A stretch of 64,000 nucleotides of DNA from Alteribacter populi. GTDB taxonomy: Bacteria > Bacillota > Bacilli > Bacillales > Salisediminibacteriaceae. Both the position numbers and the translations under genes were made by a program. The notes beneath the pieces are model-generated. The model was not told the DNA's origin and ran no database searches. It was given only the letters and a program-made list of their open reading frames with translations. This document shows positions 50,295-58,663 of the stretch, one piece after another (the stretch's first letter is position 1; each line of letters starts with the position of its first letter). Location of the stretch: NCBI RefSeq assembly GCF_002352765.1, contig NZ_KZ293963.1, positions 1,200,368 through 1,264,367 on the forward strand, read 5' to 3'.

Positions 50295-50321
50295 ACACAA
50301 AATTGTGTGGGGACTGTCCCC
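50295..50321 (+). repeat. Short hairpin repeat GGGGACTGTCCCC, copy 2
   Basis: ACACAAAATTGTGT (itself an inverted repeat) followed by GGGGACTGTCCCC. Only 5 nt separate it from the SD of the yrrT-like gene, so it would fold in the mRNA leader. Same element as 44430-44456. The rest of 50057-50290 shows no gene. Confidence 0.7.
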
Positions 50322-50342
50322 ATAAGAAGAAAGGTGATTGTG

Positions 50343-50981
50343 GTGGGACGTGAGTTTGTAGATTTATTTGATCGGTGGGCTGATTCATATGATGATACGG
50401 TTCATGGGGTTGATGATGAGTATAGAGAAGTATTTTCAAGTTATGATGCCATTTTGCAGGCTGTTGCGAATGGTGCGAGCGGTAATGTTGTTGAATTTGG
50501 TGTTGGTACGGGTAATTTAACACAAGAACTAAAGGCGAAGGGCCTCCATGTTACTGGGGTAGAGCCTTCAGCCAAAATGCGGGAGATCGCGAGGGAAAAA
50601 CACCCGGATGTGTCGATCATCGAAGGAGATTTTCTCGATCATCCACCTATCGAAACCGGTGTGGATACCTTTGTTTCCACTTATGCTTTTCACCATCTAA
50701 CAGATGAAGAAAAGAAAACTGCTGCCGGACACTTTTTTACCGCATTGAATCCTAGCGGGAAAGTCGTATTCGCTGATACAATGTTTATAGATGAAACCGC
50801 AAAACAACGAATGATTAACCAAGCATTGAAAAATCAATACGTGAACTTAGCTGAAGATTTAAAGACAGAATATTATTCAACCATTCCTGTTTTAAGCGAA
50901 ATTTTTAAAGAAGCAGGCTTTGAAGTGGGATTTGTCTCGATGAACAGCTATGTTTGGCTTATGACTGCGGTGAAAGAATAG
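50343..50981 (+). CDS. yrrT: SAM-dependent methyltransferase YrrT
   Basis: A 212-residue class-I SAM methyltransferase: VVEFGVGTGNLTQEL (motif I, ~46), GVEPSAKMREIA (~70), EGDFLDHP (~92), and a YAFHHLTDEEK segment (~112). It begins MGREFVDLFDRWADSYDDTVHG, as YrrT does. Its substrate is unknown. The GTG start at 50343 follows AAAGGTG by 7-8 nt; the longer GTG start at 50307 sits inside the hairpin repeat. It heads the yrrT-luxS-mccA-mccB operon. Confidence 0.88.
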   Translation: MGREFVDLFDRWADSYDDTVHGVDDEYREVFSSYDAILQAVANGASGNVVEFGVGTGNLTQELKAKGLHVTGVEPSAKMREIAREKHPDVSIIEGDFLDHPPIETGVDTFVSTYAFHHLTDEEKKTAAGHFFTALNPSGKVVFADTMFIDETAKQRMINQALKNQYVNLAEDLKTEYYSTIPVLSEIFKEAGFEVGFVSMNSYVWLMTAVKE

Positions 50982-51013
50982 TAAACTATTATTTATTCTA
51001 GGAGGCTATTATT

Positions 51014-51490
51014 ATGACAAAGAAAATGAACGTAGAAAGCTTTAACCTTGACCATACGAAAGTCGCTGCCCCATACATTCGCCTAGCCGGCACTACCGAA
51101 GGCGCAAACGGTGACACGATTTACAAATACGACATCCGTTTTTCTCAGCCAAATAAAGAGCATATGGATATGCCAGGCCTACACTCCCTGGAGCATATGA
51201 TGGCAGAGTTCAGCCGTAACCACCATCAGCAAATCGTTGATATTTCCCCAATGGGATGCCAAACAGGCTTTTACCTTTCTGTCATTAATGACGAAAGCTA
51301 TGAAGCGATTTTAGAACTCGTTGAAAAGACGTTAAAAGACGTCTTAGTCGCAAACGAAGTACCTGCATGCAACGAAGTCCAATGTGGTTGGGCTGCTTCT
51401 CACTCCCTTGAAGGCGCAAAAAACATTGCCGAAACCATGCTTTCCAAAAAAGATGCGTGGACGACTGTTTTTGCTGAAAACGGCAAATAA
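51014..51490 (+). CDS. luxS: S-ribosylhomocysteine lyase
   Basis: A 158-residue LuxS with the metal motif HSLEHMMAEF (HXXEH, ~57-61), the second ligand region GCQTGFY (~83) and AACNEVQCGW-type loop (~120). It splits S-ribosylhomocysteine into homocysteine and the AI-2 precursor DPD. It follows yrrT by 32 bp with AGGAGG, and feeds homocysteine to the adjacent mccA-mccB. In B. subtilis luxS is elsewhere and mtnN occupies this place. Confidence 0.95.
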   Translation: MTKKMNVESFNLDHTKVAAPYIRLAGTTEGANGDTIYKYDIRFSQPNKEHMDMPGLHSLEHMMAEFSRNHHQQIVDISPMGCQTGFYLSVINDESYEAILELVEKTLKDVLVANEVPACNEVQCGWAASHSLEGAKNIAETMLSKKDAWTTVFAENGK

Positions 51491-51505
51491 ACGAGGGGAC
51501 ACATC

Positions 51506-52432
51506 ATGACCATTTATCAAGGAATTCAATCACTCATTGGGCATACGCCTCTATTTGAAATTACGAATATACCGTTACCGAATAAAACACGGATCTTTGC
51601 AAAACTCGAATACTTCAATCCAGGCGGAAGTGTAAAAGACCGCTTAGGCCAGGAGCTCATCCACGAAGCCATTGACGGCGGTCATATTTCTGAGACCGGC
51701 ACACTTATTGAACCGACAGCAGGCAACACTGGGATTGGTCTTGCGCTCGCGGCTGTTGGAAAAAAAGTAAATGTCATCTTTGTTGTTCCTGAGAAATTCA
51801 GTATTGAAAAACAAACACTGATGCGATCACTAGGGGCTACAGTCGTGAACACACCAACTGAAGACGGCATCAAGGGAGCGATTGCTAAGACTGAGAAACT
51901 CCTCGCTGATATTCCCGACTCTTACTCCCCTGCTCAATTTTCAAATGCAGCGAATCCGCTGACCTATTACAAATCACTCGGCCCTGAGATTGTCTCAGAG
52001 CTGGATGGTAAAATTGACGTTTTCCTCGCAGGTGCAGGTACAGGAGGAACGTTTATGGGATGCGCTCGCTATTTGAAAGATCATCTAACTCAGGTAAAAA
52101 CAGCCATTGTCGAACCAGAAGGCTCGATTTTAAACGGCGGAGAAGCCGGACCCCACCGTACAGAAGGGATTGGCATGGAATTTCTCCCTTCCTATATGGA
52201 TCCGAGCTATTTTGACGCCATTCATACTATTACTGACGATGAGGCGTTCCAGCGTGTTGAAGAGCTGACAAAAAAGGAAGGCCTTCTCGTTGGTAGCAGT
52301 TCAGGTGCTGCGTTTGCCGCAGCTCTTCGTGAATCCCATCAAGCAAACGAAGGCGCCCACATTGTCACTGTTTTTCCAGACAGTAGCGAGCGTTATTTAA
52401 GTACAGGCATATACGAAGGGAATGAATCTTAA
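51506..52432 (+). CDS. mccA: O-acetylserine-dependent cystathionine beta-synthase
   Basis: A 308-residue PLP fold-II enzyme. PLP lysine in NPGGSVKDRL (~39-48), PLP-phosphate loop AGTGGTFMG (~178) and TAGNTGIGLAL (~72). In B. subtilis MccA (YrhA) condenses O-acetylserine with homocysteine to cystathionine. Context with mccB and luxS decides this over a plain cysteine synthase. It overlaps the mccB ATG by 1 bp. Confidence 0.9.
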   Translation: MTIYQGIQSLIGHTPLFEITNIPLPNKTRIFAKLEYFNPGGSVKDRLGQELIHEAIDGGHISETGTLIEPTAGNTGIGLALAAVGKKVNVIFVVPEKFSIEKQTLMRSLGATVVNTPTEDGIKGAIAKTEKLLADIPDSYSPAQFSNAANPLTYYKSLGPEIVSELDGKIDVFLAGAGTGGTFMGCARYLKDHLTQVKTAIVEPEGSILNGGEAGPHRTEGIGMEFLPSYMDPSYFDAIHTITDDEAFQRVEELTKKEGLLVGSSSGAAFAAALRESHQANEGAHIVTVFPDSSERYLSTGIYEGNES

Positions 52433-53565
52433 TGAAGAAAAAAACACAACTCATTCATGGAGGGGTTTTTGGCGACGAACATACCGGAGCCGTAAGCACC
52501 CCGATTTATCAAGTGAGTACGTATAAACAAAACGGTGTCGGTAATTTTGCTTACGAATACTCTCGTACCGGCAATCCGACTCGAGAAGCACTTGAATCAT
52601 TGATTGCCGATTTAGAAGGGGGTCACCGTGGATTTGCCTTTGGTTCAGGTATGGCAGCAATCGCAGCAGTGATGAACATGTATAAAAGCGGTGATCACAT
52701 CGTGTTTACCGACGACGTTTACGGAGGATCATATCGGTTGATGACGAAGGTTCTCAACCGCTTCAACCTAGACATTACCTTTGTCGATACGAGCGATCCT
52801 GAGAAAGTAGCGGCAGCTGTCAAAGACAACACTGTGGCCATTTACGTTGAAACACCAACCAATCCACTCCTCAAAGTAACAGACATTAAAGAAATGAAAA
52901 ACATTGCCGACGCACACAACCTTCACCTTATCGTCGACAATACGTTTAGTACACCCTACTTCCAAACTCCGATTGCACTTGACGCTGACATTGTCCTTCA
53001 TAGTGCGACCAAGTACCTCGGAGGTCATAGCGACGTCGTAGCCGGGCTTGCCGTAGTAAAAAGCGAAGAACTAGGAGAAGAGCTTCATTTTGTGCAAAAT
53101 TCAGTTGGTGGTATTCTTGGACCTCAAGATTCCTGGCTCCTCATTCGCGGCATTAAAACACTCGGTCTTCGCATGGAGCAAACAGAAAAGAATACAGCAA
53201 AAATCGTCGAGTTTCTCGAAAACCGCGACGACGTATCTACCATCTACTACCCAGGACGTCCAGACCATCCAGGCCATGAAACACACAAGATTCAGGCTAC
53301 AGGTTTCGGGGGGATGATTTCCTTTGATGTAGGCAGCGGTGAAAGAGCTGAACACGTATTAGCGAAAACCCGGTACTTCACCCTAGCTGAAAGCCTCGGT
53401 GCCGTTGAAAGTCTCATTAGCTTACCTGCAAAAATGACGCACGCCTCGATCCCAAGAGAGCGCAGGTTAGAGCTCGGCATTACCGACGGGCTAATCCGCG
53501 TGTCCATCGGGATTGAAGATGCGGAGGATTTAATTGCTGATTTAGAGCAAGCACTTGATAGCTAA
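52432..53565 (+). CDS. mccB: Cystathionine gamma-lyase / homocysteine gamma-lyase
   Basis: A 377-residue PLP fold-I Cys/Met-metabolism enzyme. STPIYQVSTY, EYSRTGNPTREALE, FGSGMAAI (~73) and the PLP-lysine motif SATKYLGGHSDV (~190-201) are present. It cleaves cystathionine to cysteine, ammonia and 2-oxobutyrate. Its start overlaps mccA's stop. Together the operon converts methionine-cycle waste to cysteine; CymR control is expected by analogy but no site was identified. Confidence 0.93.
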   Translation: MKKKTQLIHGGVFGDEHTGAVSTPIYQVSTYKQNGVGNFAYEYSRTGNPTREALESLIADLEGGHRGFAFGSGMAAIAAVMNMYKSGDHIVFTDDVYGGSYRLMTKVLNRFNLDITFVDTSDPEKVAAAVKDNTVAIYVETPTNPLLKVTDIKEMKNIADAHNLHLIVDNTFSTPYFQTPIALDADIVLHSATKYLGGHSDVVAGLAVVKSEELGEELHFVQNSVGGILGPQDSWLLIRGIKTLGLRMEQTEKNTAKIVEFLENRDDVSTIYYPGRPDHPGHETHKIQATGFGGMISFDVGSGERAEHVLAKTRYFTLAESLGAVESLISLPAKMTHASIPRERRLELGITDGLIRVSIGIEDAEDLIADLEQALDS

Positions 53566-53648
53566 ACAAAAACGCATTCTCACAGGATTACTTGCGCAGT
53601 AAATACCAGGTGAAATCACCCGGTTTTCTCAATTCGCATTAAACAAGG

Positions 53649-53675
53649 CATAGAGAACTATTCTCTATGCCTTGT
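53649..53675 (+). terminator. Terminator of yrrT-luxS-mccAB
   Basis: GGCATAGAGAA / TTCTCTATGCC with a 4 nt loop followed by TTGTTAC; another weaker hairpin (ACCAGGTG / CACCCGGT) is at 53610-53630. Confidence 0.7.
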
Positions 53676-53742
53676 TACTTATTAAACTTTATGTTTAACT
53701 ATTGCCCCTTTACTTAATAAGTAATTCTTCCCTTTCGCTTAG

Positions 53743-54018
53743 CTATATTCCAACAAATAAGTTTACAGCTCCTAATGCAACTGAAAGGAATGAGACAATA
53801 AATGCAATCCTATAGAACTTCCTTCTTTCTGGTTTTTTATTATCAAGGTGTAAATGACTTATAGATAAAAGCAGTGTTAGGCATAGTAGAAACGAGAAGA
53901 TAGATTCTCTATTAGTAAAACCTGCCCAAATCACAAAGCTTGTAGATAATATAGTCAGAACCAATAAGAATACCTTAAAGCAAGATTTTATTTTTTTACT
54001 TTGTACAGAATCGTTCAT
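53743..54018 (-). CDS. Small membrane protein, function unknown
   Basis: A 91-residue protein with three transmembrane helices (~15-33, 39-55, 68-90) and a short basic loop DNKKPERRKFYR. No recognised domain (DUF3953-like is only a guess). ATG start with GGGGAAG upstream. Monocistronic. Confidence 0.55.
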   Translation of the reverse strand: MNDSVQSKKIKSCFKVFLLVLTILSTSFVIWAGFTNRESIFSFLLCLTLLLSISHLHLDNKKPERRKFYRIAFIVSFLSVALGAVNLFVGI

Positions 54019-54260
54019 TTCTTCCCCTCTATTTCTAACGTTTTTACCGCAAAATTAAAACCACTTATTTTCATATTCCCTTTATTTTTTGCAATGAGTA
54101 TCCCTCTAACATTTTATCTGATTGATAATGCTCCCAGGATTGCGGTAACGACATCGCTTCACAAGGTTATCGCCACTTAAGTCCACCATCTGGTCAACCA
54201 GCGTGAAGATCTAGTCAACGAGAAGCGGAATCTACTTTAAAAGATACGCCCGAAAATAAA

Positions 54261-55034
54261 TCATGGGCTTACTTCAATAAAGTACGTTTCATAAGACTCT
54301 TTAAAAATGTATCCAAGTTTTTGAGCTAAGTTAACAGATTCGTTATTAGCACCATCCCAACTCGGGTACAGTCCTCTATCCAGACAATCTACTATCAATG
54401 TAGAGGCTGTTATTGTTGCTAAACCTTTCCTTCTATAATTAGGATGGGTAGCAATTTCAATTTCAATTCCATCATCGTAAATACTAAATGATGTAGCAGC
54501 ACATACAACTTGTCCCTCATTCAAAATAGCAAAACCTACTCCTCTATTAATAAAATCATCTATAGAATTAAACTGACTTATAAAATCCTCTGAAAGTTCA
54601 TGCAAAGAAGGTTCTTTTGCTACATTCTCATCTATTCTCTTGATTTCATATCCTTTTGGTAGTTTAGTTAATAAGTTCTTTAAATGTTTTCTATCAAGAT
54701 GTTCTGGATTCTTTTTAAACCTATAACGTTGAAACTTCTCTATGGAACCTTTATGTACTGTTTCAATACGTCTTTTCCATTCATCAGAATCAACAATTGC
54801 AAGAGTAAATTCGGGGAGATTGTATAGTAATTCCTCCGCTTCCTTTGTATTAGGGTTTCCTGCATAAAACACAAAAATTCCCACTGTTATTTGAGCAACT
54901 GTTGGATTTTCAAGATTGTCTACCCAAGCTGTTCCCATATGCCCTTGAAGGTATGAAAGAATAATAGTGCTATCCATATTTTCGAACATTGAGATTAACT
55001 TTTTTCTTACATTATGATCTGCCTCATAAATCAT
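54261..55034 (-). CDS. GNAT-family acetyltransferase (ZmaR/GNAT_acetyltran-like)
   Basis: A 257-residue protein. The C-terminal half holds a GNAT core with acetyl-CoA loop ATHPNYRRKGLATITAST (~200-217) and a final GYIFKESYETYF strand. The N-terminal ~120 residues look like the extra domain of the GNAT_acetyltran group that includes the zwittermicin-resistance protein ZmaR. Substrate unknown. More AT-rich than neighbours (Leu TTA, Asn AAT rich), which hints at transfer. Confidence 0.78.
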   Translation of the reverse strand: MIYEADHNVRKKLISMFENMDSTIILSYLQGHMGTAWVDNLENPTVAQITVGIFVFYAGNPNTKEAEELLYNLPEFTLAIVDSDEWKRRIETVHKGSIEKFQRYRFKKNPEHLDRKHLKNLLTKLPKGYEIKRIDENVAKEPSLHELSEDFISQFNSIDDFINRGVGFAILNEGQVVCAATSFSIYDDGIEIEIATHPNYRRKGLATITASTLIVDCLDRGLYPSWDGANNESVNLAQKLGYIFKESYETYFIEVSP

Positions 55035-55148
55035 TTAATTCCTTCTTTCTAAAAAATGTATTATATACTTGCTCATCAATATTATCATACTTTTCTATTT
55101 AATGGGAAAAATTAATATTTTTTCTAATGTTATACATTATTCAATATT

Positions 55149-55179
55149 AAACGCTCAAAGAGATACCTCTGAGCGTTTT
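55149..55179. terminator. Hairpin terminator downstream of WYL gene
   Basis: AAACGCTCA / TGAGCGTTT with a 12 nt loop and TTTTAGT, downstream (minus strand) of the WYL protein gene. Confidence 0.7.
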
Positions 55180-55253
55180 AGTTGGCAATTCCTATGTGAT
55201 TTTCAATGGGAATTTTCGTCCACAATAAAGGAACTACTTAGCTCCTTTACGTT

Positions 55254-55490
55254 CTATCCACTTTGATCGTCCTTTTGTCCTGACCGTTTCACTGGTAAAG
55301 CTGAAAGGATGTTGCTTCGCTTAAATGTCCTCACTGCCTTTCTTAAATGGCAATAACCTATAACCGTCTCATCATTAAATTGATGAATCGATACGATACG
55401 TTTTGTGACGATCCCCTTTTCAGACATGTAAATCATTTCGACTGGGCGCCGTTCTAATTTACTACGTCGAAACAATCCTTCCACCTGCAT
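55254..55490 (-). CDS. Stand-alone small WYL-domain protein
   Basis: A 78-residue basic protein. RRPVEMIYMSEKGIVTKRIVSIHQF and VIGYCHLRKAVRTFKRSNIL form a WYL-type ligand-sensing fold (Sm-like barrel) without the HTH that WYL regulators carry. Many Bacilli have such short free WYL proteins. Function unknown. ATG after GGAGG. Confidence 0.75.
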   Translation of the reverse strand: MQVEGLFRRSKLERRPVEMIYMSEKGIVTKRIVSIHQFNDETVIGYCHLRKAVRTFKRSNILSALPVKRSGQKDDQSG

Positions 55491-55577
55491 CCCTCCTCCA
55501 GTGTTACCGTTCCAATTATACGAACAAATGTTCTGTAAATCAAGATTACCAGCGTGAGAATTTCTTCCTGAAAAGGT

Positions 55578-56753
55578 TCAAGAATGAAACTCTCGTTCTT
55601 CTTCTCGTTTTCTCCGCATCATTAGCTCATGATGAAACCGATACAAATGGCCTTTCTCACCTGGTGTAACGACTTTTTTCCGGTCCACTTCACGTAAACG
55701 AATCATGTTCTCGATCATTTCTTCAGTTTTAACCATTGGAAAACGGTCAGCCTGATCGAATGAGGTTTGCTTTTGAACAACCTCTTCAGCACGTTTTCCT
55801 ATCATCTTCAAGTCAGTTACTGAAGAAAACAACGGGTAGTGAATCAAACGCCTTACATTAGCTTCTTCTACTCCTGGTGAAGGTTTAGTCATGATCGTCG
55901 GAACTTGGGCTACATTCGCCTCTGCCATCGCAGTCGATTCTGGCTTTGAGATGAGGACGTCTGACGCTTTTACATAACCAGAGATAGACTGAGTATTTGA
56001 AAAAACACGTACATCGTGTCGTGACTTCACCTTACTCAACACCTTCTGTTCTCGTTTATTTTCTCTAGGAAAACATAGAAGCATCCACGGCTCCTCACAC
56101 CGCTTAAAGTAATGAATCATTTTTTTATAAGGAAGCTCACCTCTCAACGTTGCGATCCGCATGTTTGAAGGCAGACCTAATCGTTCTCGCAGCTTGTCTT
56201 TATCCGCTCGGTTATACCATTTCTTCTCGATTGGAACGCAGCCTTGGACAAACTTGGTAAACGGAAACGCTTTTTGTTGTTCGATTACTTCATTCTTATC
56301 GGGCAAAAATACCGCTGTTGTCTCTTTTGTTAATGACATGCCATAACTCGAATAATCCGTCACAAGAGAAAATAACGACGGCTTCGTTTTAAACGCATCA
56401 CAGCGAATCGCTAAGCTTGCAACGGCCGTTGCCAACGGATGCACGCTAATGATGATCGACGGTCTAGATAACTGGATACGCTCAATCGCCCGCGACCAAA
56501 AGAAGCTCGAATCAAGCGCAACTGAAGGGAACCGGTAGCCCCTCTTATTTGATTGATGAAAAATCAAATGAGAAAGTCGTGAAACCTTCTCAACTATATG
56601 TAAATAAAGCTTAAACCAAGACGGTAAGCACGAAATGAGATCAACGCTTTCACATACGCTCCCCTTTCCTTCCCACTCTTCTTTTAACACTTCATTAACC
56701 GTATGATTTTTGCCACCGAAAGAAGCCGTTAATAAAAGAACGCGCGCCTTCAT
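55578..56753 (-). CDS. MGDG synthase-type (UgtP-like) glycosyltransferase, divergent
   Basis: A 391-residue protein. Start KARVLLLTASFGGKNHTVNEVLKEEW resembles the MGDG-synthase N-terminal domain, and the C-terminal ISGYVKASDVLISKPESTAMAEANV (~262-286) resembles the GT28 donor-binding segment (KPGG..A.EA in normal members, KPESTAMAEA here). The usual glycine-rich G-G-G-L-G motif after the TGIP motif is absent. It may transfer sugar to diacylglycerol, or use another acceptor, or be weakened. ATG after GGGAAG. The last ~20 residues are strongly basic and acidic. Confidence 0.7.
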   Translation of the reverse strand: MKARVLLLTASFGGKNHTVNEVLKEEWEGKGSVCESVDLISCLPSWFKLYLHIVEKVSRLSHLIFHQSNKRGYRFPSVALDSSFFWSRAIERIQLSRPSIIISVHPLATAVASLAIRCDAFKTKPSLFSLVTDYSSYGMSLTKETTAVFLPDKNEVIEQQKAFPFTKFVQGCVPIEKKWYNRADKDKLRERLGLPSNMRIATLRGELPYKKMIHYFKRCEEPWMLLCFPRENKREQKVLSKVKSRHDVRVFSNTQSISGYVKASDVLISKPESTAMAEANVAQVPTIMTKPSPGVEEANVRRLIHYPLFSSVTDLKMIGKRAEEVVQKQTSFDQADRFPMVKTEEMIENMIRLREVDRKKVVTPGEKGHLYRFHHELMMRRKREEEREFHS

Positions 56754-56840
56754 CTTCCCACCTACTTTATGATCTTTTACTATTAGTTTAGTGTGGGATT
56801 GGCGGAATCATTCCATACTTCATGATCGAAAAGTGAGTGT

Positions 56841-57008
56841 CATTTGTCGAATCGCTGATATTTGAGCTATTTCCGCTGATATATTGCTAACTTCCGCCGA
56901 TATCTTATCAATTTGCGCTGATATGTTGCGTATTTCCGCCGATATCTTATCAATTTGCGCTGATATGTTGCGTATTTCCGCTGATATCTTTCCAATTTTC
57001 GCCGATAT
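56841..57008 (-). repeat. 21-bp tandem repeat array, locus 2
   Basis: Eight 21-bp units (period exact from 56861 to 57008). The core read on the minus strand is ATATCNGCGGAAAT or ATATCAGCGCAAAT. Two unit types alternate (CTTATCAAT-TTGCGCTGATAT and GTTGCGTAT-TTCCGCCGATAT), giving a 42-bp higher-order repeat. A minus-strand ORF (56820-57041) would read ISAEIRN/ISAQIDK heptads but has no convincing SD. Same core as locus 1 (37052). Intergenic. Confidence 0.85.
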
Positions 57009-57159
57009 ATTGCTTGAACAGCTGATAAAGCGCCTACTCACGCCGATAATTTATTCAAATGATGAGTTGAAGGCAAAAATTTGCGTCCTTTTCCATCATT
57101 TGAGTAGTTGAAAGGCTGTTTTTTGAAAGGTTGTTGCTTTTTGATAAAATTATCGCTCG

Positions 57160-57260
57160 AATTTTGCTACAGGGGCGGACCCTTTCCACGGGTGCCGCTT
57201 GAGCCTAGGCTTCCCTCGTCCCGCTTCAGCAATAGAAACGTAGATTTTTTTGCTTTTGCT
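57160..57260. repeat. Dispersed GC-rich repeat remnant
   Basis: GGGGCGGACCCTTTCC, GGGTGCCGCTTGAGCC and TCCCGCTTCAGCAATAGAAACGTAGATTTTTT. The first parts resemble the core of the 15155-15279 element (GGTGCCGCTTCC) and the tail matches 32510 and 15810. No ORF. Confidence 0.55.
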
Positions 57261-57266
57261 ATAAAA

Positions 57267-57306
57267 AAAGTGCGTCCAAAGGATTAAAAAACCTTTTGAC
57301 ACACCT
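57267..57306 (-). terminator. Terminator of tetR gene
   Basis: GTGCGTCCAAAGG / CCTTTTGACACAC imperfect stem; minus strand ends with TTTTTTT. Confidence 0.7.
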
Positions 57307-57329
57307 TAAAAGTGATCTATCGACTTGTT

Positions 57330-57917
57330 CTATCTAGATTTAAACCCATCCAGTAAATGAGACACAACCGTCATCGTTTCCTCTAATGCCTGTTGATAAT
57401 CGGGCATTTGTGCAATCCATAGTGCCGATTCGTTCAGAGCACCAGAGAGAGCATGTGTCATAGCATTTATGGATACCGGCTTTAAAAAGCCTTGGTCTTG
57501 CATAGATTGAAGTTGTTCATGCAATAATCGCATAGAATATTGTTCATCCATCCTGCGCCAAGACTCCCACCCTAACACTGAAGGACCATCGATCAGGAAT
57601 ATTCGTCTGTTCTGAGGTTCAACCGCTGCAGTTACAAATGCACGACATCCAAGGAAAAGCTGCTCCCAAACGTCATCACTTTGCGCTGCTTCTGTTTCTA
57701 TTCGATTTGCAATTCCTTTTTGTACGGACTCTAACACTACTTGAAAAAGCCCTATCTTATTCCCGAAATGATGATACAGTGCTCCGCGTGTTAAATTAGC
57801 TTGATTTACGATTTCTTCTAGAGATGTTTCTGCATATCCTTTTTCCGTAAAATACATTCTGGCTACTTCTATTAGCTTGTGAATGGTTTCCTTTGTTTCA
57901 TCCTTATTCTTTTTCAT
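57330..57917 (-). CDS. TetR/AcrR-family transcriptional repressor
   Basis: A 195-residue TetR protein. HTH at ~10-58 with YFTEKGYAETSLEEIVNQANLTRGALYHHFGNKIGLFQVV, the C-terminal ligand domain is helical. Leftward, downstream of the VOC gene at 58008 with a 90-bp gap, so the pair is probably one transcript. The near-perfect palindrome at 58500-58518 in front of the VOC gene is its likely operator (autoregulation). Confidence 0.9.
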   Translation of the reverse strand: MKKNKDETKETIHKLIEVARMYFTEKGYAETSLEEIVNQANLTRGALYHHFGNKIGLFQVVLESVQKGIANRIETEAAQSDDVWEQLFLGCRAFVTAAVEPQNRRIFLIDGPSVLGWESWRRMDEQYSMRLLHEQLQSMQDQGFLKPVSINAMTHALSGALNESALWIAQMPDYQQALEETMTVVSHLLDGFKSR

Positions 57918-58007
57918 GATCGTCTTCTATCTCCTAGTCCTGTTCTGTTTCTTCCTTCATTTACTAAACATTTTTTATGGAATGTCGTTCGATTAAGATA
58001 CTTCCTC

Positions 58008-58457
58008 CTATTTCCTACCCATTTCAGTATCTGACCAAACCGATTCCATGTATTGGTCACGATAGGCACCTTTAGGGGGAATTATTGTTATAATATCAAT
58101 CAAAATTCCGTTAGGATCGGAGGTGATAAAATGTCGCTGTCCAAAATCTTCATCTTGAATGTCAAGGTGTAATGGGAGCTTCTCTTTCACAATGAGTCTT
58201 TCATATTCCGCATCCACATCATCGACTTCAAAATTAAGAATAAGCCCTTCTGTCTTTTTCCTATTGGCATCAGGTAAAGTAGCGTGTGTGGCATCTAAGA
58301 TCGCTAATTCAAATAGGCTATTTTCTTGTGACATTCGTAAACTTACGTACCATTCAGCTTCAAATACTGGCTCAAAACCAAAATAGTCGATGTAAAATTT
58401 CGAGCTTAACGTCACTTGGTCTGTCAAAATAACAGGATAAAACCCGGTTGATTTCAT
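58008..58457 (-). CDS. VOC-superfamily (glyoxalase-like) protein
   Basis: A 149-residue VOC-fold protein: FYPVILTDQVTLSSKFYIDYFGFEPVFE at the start and HFITSDPNGILIDIIT near the end are typical glyoxalase/bleomycin-resistance-type motifs. Substrate unknown. It precedes the tetR gene and has a palindromic operator in its promoter; drug or electrophile defence is a plausible role (inference). Confidence 0.82.
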   Translation of the reverse strand: MKSTGFYPVILTDQVTLSSKFYIDYFGFEPVFEAEWYVSLRMSQENSLFELAILDATHATLPDANRKKTEGLILNFEVDDVDAEYERLIVKEKLPLHLDIQDEDFGQRHFITSDPNGILIDIITIIPPKGAYRDQYMESVWSDTEMGRK

Positions 58458-58499
58458 TAATAAACCACCTCTTCCATTATTATGTTACATTCACTTTAT

Positions 58500-58518
58500 C
58501 ATACATACAGTATGTATG
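58500..58518 (-). promoter_or_regulatory. TetR-type operator in VOC gene promoter
   Basis: Perfect palindrome CATACATAC-A-GTATGTATG (9-1-9). It lies 43 bp upstream of the VOC gene, in the region where a promoter with TTTACA would be. TetR-family operators have this form. Confidence 0.75.
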
Positions 58519-58597
58519 TAAATATCTAAGTTACACCATCTCTAAAATAACCATTTAGAATATAAACAGATTCATTTTAAATATTCTGTTTATTTTG

Positions 58598-58626
58598 TAT
58601 AATATAATTGAGCGAACGTTCGATCA
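58598..58626 (+). promoter_or_regulatory. Promoter -10 region and operator of the MBL-fold gene
   Basis: Overlapping TATAAT boxes at 58598-58608, then TGAGCGAAC-GTTCGATCA (58609-58626), an 18-bp dyad with one mismatch around CGAACGTTCG. It is 38 bp upstream of the AUU start. The operator half-site differs from that at 58500, so another regulator probably binds here. No good -35 was found. Confidence 0.6.
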
Positions 58627-58663
58627 TAATTGTTTCGTCATTCAATTCAAGGAGGAATAGCTT

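Noticed and set aside
50307..50342. Longer GTG start for the YrrT methyltransferase
   Set aside because: It lies inside the GGGGACTGTCCCC hairpin repeat and has no SD. GTG 50343 has a good SD and gives the family's usual MGREF start.
56820..57111. Short ORFs on both strands with ISAEIRN/ISAQIDK heptads
   Set aside because: Coding potential is explained by the 21-bp period; no convincing SD and no link with neighbours.
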